Assembly (NCBI GenBank): GCA_900708905.1
Contig: CAADRB010000058.1
Location: 780,545-844,544, forward strand
Source of the DNA: Hymenolepis diminuta
Taxonomy: Eukaryota; Platyhelminthes; Cestoda; Cyclophyllidea; Hymenolepididae
Direction of reading: 5' to 3'
DNA: 64,000 bases
Part shown: positions 54,435 through 64,000 of the stretch, piece by piece
Numbering within the stretch: position 1 is the first letter of the stretch
How the letters are laid out: each line of letters starts with the position of its first letter
The notes under the pieces: model-generated
The model's database searches: none
The model's input: the letters and a program-made list of their open reading frames with translations, nothing else
Told to the model about the DNA's origin: nothing
Position numbers and translations under genes: made by a program

Positions 54435-57246
54435 GGAACTAAATCGGCATAACAATAACTCGGTGAAAAGATAGAACTGAATGACTTTGATTTCCATCAT
54501 CATTTAACTGTCTGACAAAGGGGAAATAATTCATATTTGCACGCATGAAATAAAAGAGTCGATTAAAAAAGAAAACTCTTCGAGCCTTCACTTTGATTAG
54601 GTGTGTAAAGTTATCATCTGTGATCTTTTATTCATTTGCATATAATTAAATTTTTCTAAAAATATTATTCATACATTATAACAATTACCACTAAGTTTTT
54701 TGAATTAATGAGCACGTTAATTGCAGGCAGTTGAAAAACAAATAAACATCCCGAGATATGTGTAAGGTGATTAAGAAGTAATATCTCATTCTAAAAATCG
54801 AATAAGTTAATTGTTATTCAGTTTGTTTTAAAAACTGATTATGCGAAGAACACAAATGACCTAAGATTTTATTAAAAATTCCAATTATATATAAATATTC
54901 GCCATTACGTAGCATCTAGTCTTATTTTTCGTTTGACAGATCTTGACCGAATAGTCCATCAAAATCTATGCACTCAACCAGCTGACATTCAAACATTATA
55001 TTTCATCCTAGACAGCAATAATCTCGGGTAATTATTCTTGAGTGGAAACTGCCAAATTAAACTCAGCAGTAGTCCAAATGGGATTAAACTTATCCAAATT
55101 GGAGCTCACTACTTTATATGATACAATATAGCATTATGTCTTAGAAATCAAACCATTCTGAATGATTAAGCATTTGGTTTGATATATACACGGATCTACA
55201 GAGGGTTGCAATCTTCTAAGATGGAAAAATAAGAAATTGGGATTGACCAAGCATTCATAAGTTTGACATGTCCACCAAGCAGGGATATAATATTACTCCA
55301 ACTTATGCCATTGTCATTTTGAATTACTGATATGCCTTTTGTATGCGCTGTAATTAGAACTCTAATGGAGCTCTAATTTCAGATAAGGCCACTTTATTAT
55401 TCGATTGAGTTGGAGTAGAAATATCCCCTTTAAAAATCAATGATCTGGAAGGCTAACTGAAATCAACAACCCCTCCCAGGTCAGAAGGACATGAGTCTAT
55501 ATGAACTAACAGTACATTGGACGATAGAGGTGGAAGAAAAGAGGGAGAAAAAGAGAGTCAAAGGTTACCCAGCTGAACAGAACAGATAGTAGTTATTACC
55601 TCTCGATCTGAAGCGAGATTGTGGGTTCTCGGAAATTCTAAAAATTGAATAATTGCTACTACAGGATACTTCAAACTCTAGTGGAGCTTCAAGTATATTC
55701 ATAGCACATGATTTTTTGCGTTAATTTAAACGTTAATTAATGTAATCTCCTCAAATGAGTGAAATAAAAATGTCGTAGACTAGTAGTCTTATATTGTGTT
55801 TAACATAAACGTATTTTGGATTACTTTATTTTTCTCATTTTCCTTGATATCTTATTCGACTACGTTATCTATTATTTAGCTAATATCAAATTAATAATTT
55901 GAAAATTTAGAAAAACATTATTAAAGAGAACTTTGAATACAGTGATGTATCAATAATCCCATTTTCGGGGGTTTCCCGAACTGATACAGTGAGTCCTAGA
56001 AGCTCTCTTTTGTTCATGAGTCTGTCAAAACTACGTGAAACAGACCTCTCCACCATAGTTATTTTTTGTGTCATTATTGAATTGACGTATCTAGCTACTT
56101 TACGTCTTCCGAATTTGGGATATAATGGGACTGGCAATTGAGACCATGGGATGATGGGATTCAGATATCCCAGAATCCAAGTTTATTTGCTTAATACTGG
56201 AGGTAGAAAGTTCTACTTAGCAATTGTTTATAAATGCACTTTAATTTGGTACTGAATGCATAAAAAATATGTCTCCCATGTTCATTTTATTTACAATATA
56301 TAAGTGGAAACATTAATTGGTGGTTCATTTTGGTCCGCTAGTTTTCCAAATAATTGTTTGATGGCATTGCTGATATTTTGATATTTTAACGATTGGCCGA
56401 TACGACATAAATCACATAGTTAACAATGCACAATTGCTTTAATACGCTATAGCTTCGCCCAAAGTTTGATCAGGACGTAAGAATACAATCAAAAAGATGG
56501 GGACGGTACGCAACTTATTATAAAGAACAGGTATTTCAATCTGTATCAAAGAAGGTTTTATGTAATAAGGAAGAGCCTCACAAGCCTAAACTTACTTTCG
56601 GCCTGTAACTCTAACTGTTGGGATTGGTGTCTCCGCTCAATGCTGATTAATTCAATTATGCATTTATTTTTTACTCAGACGAGGTTGAATACCAATTTTA
56701 CCAACTATTTACTCACTTACCTTGAAAACTAAGCTCAACGAATAGAGAAAGTAACAATTTGTTTTAAATGTTTATATGACTGTTGGCGCTTGTAAAGCCT
56801 AATAATTAGCTTTCTAATATTAAAACACCATTAATAATATTAGAGGAGAGAAATACCTGTTTAATATGATAACCATCAAATTCTCTTCATCCCCAAGTAT
56901 AATGTCGAATGTCATTATTTGAAATATTAGCCAAATTTTCAGGCAGTAGGTTTTTAAAGTAAGACTTCAAGGAAATTTCGTTAAATACAAATTAATTTGT
57001 ACTTACCGAATCTCGTTCACTTCCTCCCTTTTTTCCCGTCAGCATTCAGGCACATGACATCGCTGTGTGTGATTTAATTGGTCCAAAACCCACGTGCGCC
57101 AATAGCCTAATCAGCCGCCCAGGCGTGTCCAATCATTGAACATTAAGAAGCTACTTTTGGTCGCATGTTAAATCATTATTCCGCATCATTAGCAATACCA
57201 ATTAGGCATCCGCCCAACTTCGCGGGATATACCGTCCAATTCCAAG
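54435..57246. other. No gene; last 200 bp may be promoter or 5' UTR
   Basis: AT-rich until about 57020. From 57030 to 57246 the sequence is G+C-richer and holds CCAAT-like boxes (ATTGG near 57080, CCAATCATTG near 57130) and CCCACGTGCG, an E-box CACGTG, near 57091. This would suit the upstream region of the candidate gene starting at 57247. The role is inferred. Confidence 0.35.
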
Positions 57247-59997
57247 ATGACGGTAAGTTAAATGAATACTTATTTATTTGATACTGATAACAGTTTTGTT
57301 CAGTTAAGTTTTCCCTGCTCCCTGACCATCCCTTAATCTCAGGGGTTTATTTTTTCACTTACTAAAATATTTTTAGAACCGGCTAATCTTTATCAAATTA
57401 AAGCCATTATATTACGACAAAATGTCAAATATTTTTTAAGTGTTCATTTGATCTTCTATTTGCAAATCGGTCAAGCCACTTTCTGATGTAATACCTTTAT
57501 TATTTTTTAATCTTTCTTGTTATAAATTGATAAAATATCTGTTTTTTGTGCATTAGTTAGAACTCATATTCAGTACCTCTAAGGATAATAAAATTAATTT
57601 GTAGTGAAATGTAATGATGTTGTTGTAGCAGTATACTAGTCGATCATATCGAATAATTATTAAATCGAAGTCCAGGAGTGGATATTCACTGACTGAAATG
57701 ACTGGTCGCAGTAATGGAAGGATTGTTTCTCAGTCAGTTCCAAGATATGCATTTGGAAGTGAGAATAATTTAGCAATGATCTTTTGGTTTGAAAATAACC
57801 ATAGCATCAACTTAGTGATGACCCAGAGAGCTTGGTAGTTCTAATCACTAGATTTGTACAGGTAGCTATCGATTCCTCGATGATTTGCATTACTCGATGA
57901 ATAAATATCAATTAATACTCCAAGTGTTGCACTTTCAACACTGAGGCTGAGGAAAATCTCTCCATCTTAAATTAAATAATTTAGTTTAATTACATACGCA
58001 GAAGAGAAACATAAAAAGAACTGACATCATATGCAGCATTATTTGGAATTTGAGTCATCTTAGTACATTCACCGGCAGCTTCTAAGGCCGCTGTGGTTTT
58101 GAGGTGCTGAAGGCATTTATTTACGATTTTTGCATTGATGTTAGTAAAACTTCTGTAATACGCCATTGCCATCCTTGATCTCAATCAGCTAGTTGTCGAA
58201 CTTTAATTATGTCTCTATACCTCAACGCGTTCTTGTTAATTTGCAAGTTTAGAGATCTCAATAGGGAGATTTTATCAACCTGTAGTTCAGTTAGCATTTG
58301 AAGTTGCTTATAACTTACCGTCAGCTTTATTAATTTTTCTCCGTCTTTAGGACGTATCTTTGCTCATTTAAATTGGCGATATCTTCAAAATGACTCAAAA
58401 GTACTGTTTTTGGCAAAATTTCTTCATATTTCGTCAATATCATAAAGTAATTTTAGTTCTTTTGTGAAGATTAATTCATTTTGCCATAGTAAACATATAA
58501 CGCCAGCACTAATATTTAAAAGAAAGTGGGTACTGCGGGACCTGTTGCTTCAAGTTGTAAAAAACTTCAAGCTGTTGAAACTGGGATCCTCAATATGAGG
58601 TTCGCTATATTCTAATACGGGTGCAAAATTACGCGAATCGAATTTCTTACAAATTAAAGTGTCGATTAGGAATAACCAGCCATGTTCAGGGAAGCTATCG
58701 GATATTATCTTCGATTTGTGTTTCACTATTCTCTTCATTTCACTTTGAATAAACCCTGCAGGGAATTCTGCTATATTTAACACGGCTAGTTTCAATGGTC
58801 GTTCCTAGCTATGTGAATAAACAAATGTATCGATCGGTTCTTAATTGACTTTCAATCAGAAACCTATAAATAAAATTCTGAACTTAAAGCCTTGAAGGAC
58901 CAACCACCTTTCACCGTCAGCTTTGGTTTGGGTACTTTAATATTTCCCCTTTTTTAGGAACCTTTCCATGAATATAGATTAAAATTTCTTATCTTGGGAA
59001 AAGTAAGGAATCTATTCAGAAATATGTTAAGCAGGCAGTTAAATGACATTTAAGGACCGTCCAAAAGTCTCTATAAATATAAATTCAACTGCTACTGAAC
59101 AAAACAAGCGATTCAAAAAGTATCTCCGATTGTCGTGTCAAATAAAATGACTTATCACACAGTTATAAGAGAGCGAGACACACCGATCACTCCACTTTGC
59201 GGATATAAACACTCCACTCCATTAATGCGTTGTTAGCTGGTTTAACTGAAATTTAAGACGTCACTTAATGGCGGAGATAGATGTACCCTGAATATGCGCG
59301 CACACACACACAGACACGCAAGTTTCGATGCTTCATGTAAATGAAACTGTGAATTATTTAATTCAGTGCTTTTCTGGCACCATTGTGTTTGTGTCCAACA
59401 TTTAGACCTAATATCTAGCAGCATGGTGATAATGATGCCGTCTTTAATAAATTGAGTTTTTCCCGCTATCTCTTTAATATGAATGGGGTGTTTTTAATTA
59501 AATTGCAATTCGGTTTTGTTTGTTAAAGCCTGTTAATTAGACATCATTACTGAGACACAGACTAAACGTCTTTTTATTAAAATAATCAATTATAACAATT
59601 TTTTAGCTTTCGATACAGAGCTGTTGGCAAATAGGTAGTGGAGTTGGTCTATCAAATGAGAATAAATTGAACATTCCAACTATGTTTGATGAAATCGAAC
59701 GTTCATCAAAAGAGCCCTCTTCACGTTATTCCATATCAGATCAATTAGATTGTACAGTTTCTACATCACAAATCTGCTCTCCTGGTGCGCCAGTTAAATC
59801 AACAACAACAATACCACAATCAACTTTCTCCCGTACCTCTACCTTTTCAACTTCCCATCAGCGAACATCCAGATTTACTCCTCATGAAAATACGATGACT
59901 TCTGAGAACTCTTCCTCGATCAATACTTCTTCAACTCCTCTTCACGCTTTCAGACAATTCCAGCCCAGTGATATTAGTAAAAATTCTGCCCAATCGA
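57247..59997 (+). CDS. Candidate gene start, two exons, product not recognised
   Basis: Exon 1 would be ATG ACG followed by the perfect donor GTAAGT (57247-57252). Exon 2 would run from acceptor TTTTTTAG (start 59607) to CGA|GTAAGTC (end 59997), 391 nt, phase 0 to 1. The phases agree. The predicted product begins MTLSIQSCWQIGSGVG and is rich in Ser and Thr, suggesting a disordered N-terminal region. A second acceptor at 59618 is also in frame. Further exons must follow, but none was identified before the window end. The family is unknown, and the link between the two exons is inferred. Confidence 0.4.
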
Positions 59998-60295
59998 GTA
60001 AGTCATCATAATTTTAACCCATCAAAACTCCAGTTAGGTTTGCTTATAGATTGTTCACTCTCACAAGAGAAAACTCGATATTCCAATACATGTGTTTTCC
60101 AATGCAAGCTAGCGACCTGGGAGCTTTCAGTTAAAGTGTATCTTTTGTTCCTGCGAGCATTAATCATTAATTAAAAAGAGGTGCACATTTGTGCGTTGTC
60201 GCGATATCAAAGAGACATTTTTAAAGTACATTTTCAGAGCTGGCCCCACTTCACGCCCACTACCCATAGACTAATTATATGATCAGGCGTGAGAA

Positions 60296-60583
60296 TTAAA
60301 AAATGCCGATATTTTTCATCTTCCACACATGCACAAACACACACACGCTGATAATTCCGAGACGGCGCTCTGTACTTTTAGTGTCGTTTATTCCAGGGTG
60401 ACCAGACAGTTTACGCCTAGTACTAGTAGCCCGCTTATGTCGTTGTCGTGCTTGAGTGTAGGCACATTTACTTATAAATTTGTCGATTTTTAGCCAAAGG
60501 CTGTCTGCGAGTGCCTTATTTTTCCTTGCTGCTCGCACAGCTTTTTCGGTGGAATTTTGTAGTTTTATGCAAATGGACGTCAA
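60296..60583 (-). other. Open frame of unknown nature
   Basis: A 95-codon minus-strand frame, G+C-richer than its surroundings, encodes a basic peptide (AVRAARKNKALADSLWLKIDKF, then ARQRHKRATSTRRK). An AACAG acceptor-like site lies just upstream. No family is recognised. It could be an exon, part of a mobile element or chance. Confidence 0.2.
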
Positions 60584-60675
60584 ACTGTTAGATTTAGAGA
60601 TATACCCTTACAATAAGAACGATCTTTCTAAGTACCAAAATGATGCAACATTTTTTCCCAACTAAGATGACTAGG

Positions 60676-60898
60676 TGTTGAGTAAGACAGTGCGCATAAT
60701 GGATAATAAATAAGAGGGGAAAAGGGGAAGGAGTAAGAAAAGAAATTGGGAATTGGAAGGGAATGAAACAAGCGGATTGTGATAAAAAAGGCGAATTAAG
60801 GTACGATGAAGGAATTGACTGATTCTGTGGTCTTTGTTCCCGAATGAAAGAAATTCATCATCTAACAATTAGAATAGCGCAGAGTTGAGTCATCGTGG
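60676..60898 (+). repeat. Dispersed repeat, copy C (right end diverged)
   Basis: It starts TGTTGAGTAAGACAG like copy B, has AATAAGAGGGGAAAAG, GGAGTAAGAAAAGAAATTGGGA, and ATTGACTGATTCTGTGGTCTTTG. It fades after GCAGAGTTGAGTCA. It is in the same orientation as copies A and B. Confidence 0.6.
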
Positions 60899-63800
60899 TA
60901 AACCTCTTAAATCACATTTGGAATGTGAAAGATTTGAAGAATACGATTCGAATGGTGTCCACTAAGCTAATAAAGCAGTTAAAAATGAAATCTGGAAACC
61001 AGTAACAAGAGTAATGGGTCAAGTCGATGCTCGCGGTTATCCACACTTCATTAAACTATTATTAGAATGAGTTTTTATTCCTTGGTACTTTAGCCTAGCC
61101 ACAGAAAGTAAATTCTTCTATTTTAATTAAGGAAATGCTTACTTTCTGTTTGACAAGGAATATATATCTCCTTTGGTAGAAACTCAAAACTTGCATGGCT
61201 TTTACTGCGTCAAAAGGTTACAAGCGTGAATTTCGAGTTTTCCACCCCTTTGCTCAATACTTTAATTCTGAAAAATGATTCCCTGGTTATTTTTTATCTT
61301 TCAATTCGATAACACTGAAAAGAGGTCCGTAAATTAACGACATATTTAAGTTGAACTTCTGGATTTTATATGGAATAATCATTCGAAAACGCAGAAGTCT
61401 AAGTTTCCTCCGCATCTCTTTGATCATTTTTGAAATTGCATCCATTTTTAACTTAAAAAAGGAGGTAGTTGATCTAACGCTATAAATTTCAACAATGTAT
61501 GCTCTCTGTTGCAGTCAAACGAACCCAAAACTGAACGTAAGAATAAACAGTAAATGACGAATGGGTGTGGCTAAAAATCTAGATCAAATCATAATTATGC
61601 ATTCATGGGGAACTAGTATTCTGAGATGTTTCCTCTCCGAAATGTGCTGAGGTGCTCCCAAGAACTTCACGAGGTCACTCTCAACCGAATATGAGATTCG
61701 ATTTGAAGATTCTAAAGCAAATAAAACCCATTCTTTCCCAAAATTTCAAGTGGTCGAGAAATCATTCTTGTCAATGGATATATGATTTTAAAAATTATAT
61801 TGTGCGTCCTCTTTAGCGCTTTTTTAGGTCATTGGACTTATAAAATCAAAAAAAGTAGCTTTTATTAAAAAATTATTCTTCTATTATGAAAATTGGTATT
61901 GCAAACGCAGAACTAGAAGAAGAAGAAATTGAAATCATCTATCATTCAGACATTTAATCTTATTCTAATGCATTTCATATCGCTTATACCTTACTGACGA
62001 ATAATCATTCTTTGAGAAGAATTTGCGATAATTTAACGATTATTCTAGTACAGAGTACAAACTGGGGCCCTACAATTATAACCGATGTTTTCAGTTTATG
62101 GTCGAGAAGATGATTTATCACCTTAATTCGAGGGCAGGAGGAGTAGCTGACAAAGCGGTATACATCGGTTTCTTAAACATAAACATCGTGCTAGCGTGTC
62201 TCAACTAAAACGGAATGGGTCCCTGTGTTGAGTGAAACCAATCTGCTCACCCTGACTACTTTTTTGGGGGGAGGTGGCGGCGTCAGTGAGCCCGGGCAGT
62301 AGATTGGTAACGAAATTCTGAGTTTTAACCATACACATAAGTGTGTTTATAAGTTTAGGAGTTTGATTTATCGTCTCGAAGGTGGCGTTTCAATGGTGTA
62401 CGTCAAGGAGTATTAACGCAATTGGCAGAGAGACATGCTACGTTATTAATGGCACACACAACAATATCGTGTTCATCTGTGGCGTCATTTATTATTAATA
62501 ATCGGATCACTTTATAGGCTTAGGGCCACCTAACTGTTGATCTGAAGATAAATGGGGGAGAGTTGGAATATTTTTTATGATCTACTAAGAATCTAATGAC
62601 AAATAGCATTCACTTTTTTATTTTCTGATTGAGGCTCTTTGCACAGGTTACTCTTGGATCATATTAGGGATCGGCCATGTCCACGGCTATATGGAATAGT
62701 ATCTTTAATTAATATTGATAAATTAAATTAAATTCCTTATCACACTTCAAACTAAGACGGCTAGATTTTAATTTAAATAAACTGAATCGCCATCTCTATA
62801 TTTTACCTATTTACATTCTTGATTTAATAAAAACTTGTTAAATTTACAATGCATAATACTTATATCGGTAAATATTTTTACGATTCTCACATCATATTGA
62901 TTAATATTTCCCGATCGTTGCAGATAAGAATGAGATTGGTCAGATAATTAACTTATCATTTATTCAAAATTGAGGTAATTCGTGAGTTCTAGCGAATCGT
63001 ATAAATCCCTAAGTGAATTTCATCAGGAAAATTTACCAACTTTCTTTAATTTGTGACAAATAAATTTAATATTTTTATCTACTAAGATGTTTTAGTTCAA
63101 ATAAAAATAGGGAATTTGTGGTTTTTGCATCTATTTGAATTTTGATCAAATAAGTGCTAAATAAACCGACATTAAAGAATACTACTTATTAATATGGGTT
63201 ATTCCAGTGGGCCGAATTTGCCTTATTCGGACAATTCGCAGTAAATGCATTTTAAAAGAAATGAGAAAATCAACGAAGACGTTATTCGACTGAGTCATAT
63301 CTAAACCCAGCGTGGAGAAAAAATTAACAATTGATGTTTTCTATCTCCCAAAATGTTTACATTTAGGTATTTGGATTTAACTTTTTGTCACCCAGATCTT
63401 ATCATGACAGATTCTGACCCATTCCCATGCCCTGTGGGAAGAATTTGAAATTTCAAAAGGAGCTTTTTTGGCCAGTCAGACAGCCAGGGTCTTTAACAGC
63501 TGCCAGGGGAACAAGGTACAACTGTTTTTGAGGCAGGATTTATGTCGTAGTTGTTACACCGATTTATAGCATTTGGAAGGGAGTTTGTGTGGTGGCCTCT
63601 AGAACAAACGCGTATATCATATTTTCTCGTCGGAGCTTTTCTCTGTATCTTGGACCCCTAATCAGTGGCAGCGATACGTATTATTATCAAAAACAACAAA
63701 GTAGCCTTCTTATTTAATCAAAACGATCATAGAGGTGTAAAATGAAAACGGAAATGCAGAACGTTCGAGAAAAGCCACTTGCAAGGAGAGATTTCAAAGA

Positions 63801-64000
63801 ACGAGGCAGTGTCACTTATGTAAACGTTAATTTTTACATGGAGATACTTGGATATATCCATGGGCAAAAATTTCTATTTTCTTTCGCAATTTTTTTAGAT
63901 TTAAGAACTCAATTTCTTTTGAGACAAGTTTAATCCTTGTCCTCCTGATAAAGCAAAATTCAAAAATCTGTTCTTATAATTACTACTTGATTCGCAGACA
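60899..64000. other. No gene recognised
   Basis: Mostly AT-rich. The patch 62130-62470 is G+C-richer and contains an imperfect hairpin at 62238-62307. Continuing exons of the candidate gene at 57.2-60.0 kb may lie here or beyond the window, but I could not recognise one. Confidence 0.4.
62238..62307. repeat. Imperfect inverted repeat (hairpin)
   Basis: CCAATCTGCTCACCCTGAC (62238-62256) pairs with a right arm at 62282-62307 that starts GTCAGTGAGC and ends GCAGTAGATTGG. The right arm carries seven extra bases. The loop is T/G-rich. Confidence 0.55.

Noticed and set aside
58550..58795. Minus-strand open frame with a protein-like composition
   Set aside because: 84 codons between stops, no family match and only a weak acceptor; within chance expectation.

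Overview
The window is animal nuclear DNA. Genes are split by GT-AG introns from 38 nt to more than 8 kb, the sequence is visibly AT-rich, and there are no bacterial operons or ribosome-binding sites. Two genes are recognised from protein families found across animals. The mix of tiny and very long introns, and GSK3 introns that lengthen toward the 3' end, would suit a parasitic flatworm (tapeworm or fluke). That placement is an inference; no sequence here proves it.

Layout. Positions 1-430 may be the tail of a gene entering from the left. No gene was recognised from 431 to 9594. From 12231 down to at least 9710 (minus strand) lies an F-box gene of the FBXO25/FBXO32 (atrogin-1) family; five exons were placed exactly, and the short C-terminal end was not found. 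From 12930 to 41214 (plus strand) lies a complete glycogen synthase kinase 3 gene: ten coding exons joining in frame to 453 residues, including an 18-nt microexon. The two genes are head to head, with 698 bp between their start codons. That gap holds a TATA box in the centre of a near-palindrome.

Mobile and repeat DNA. GSK3 intron 7 holds a decayed stretch resembling a Ty3/gypsy integrase. Intron 8 holds two related tRNA-derived SINE-like fragments, and intron 9 holds a tRNA-like sequence. At 50565-51871 is a full-length but dead mariner element with 30-bp inverted ends. Three diverged copies of an unnamed ~230-260 bp repeat lie at about 46.9, 54.2 and 60.7 kb.

The right-hand 22 kb is poor in genes. 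A likely plus-strand gene start is proposed from a start codon followed by a perfect donor at 57247-57252 and a Ser/Thr-rich exon at 59607-59997; its family is not recognised. GSK3 is a signalling kinase and FBXO25/32 proteins are SCF ubiquitin-ligase receptors. A shared promoter is possible, but no functional link is shown by the sequence.
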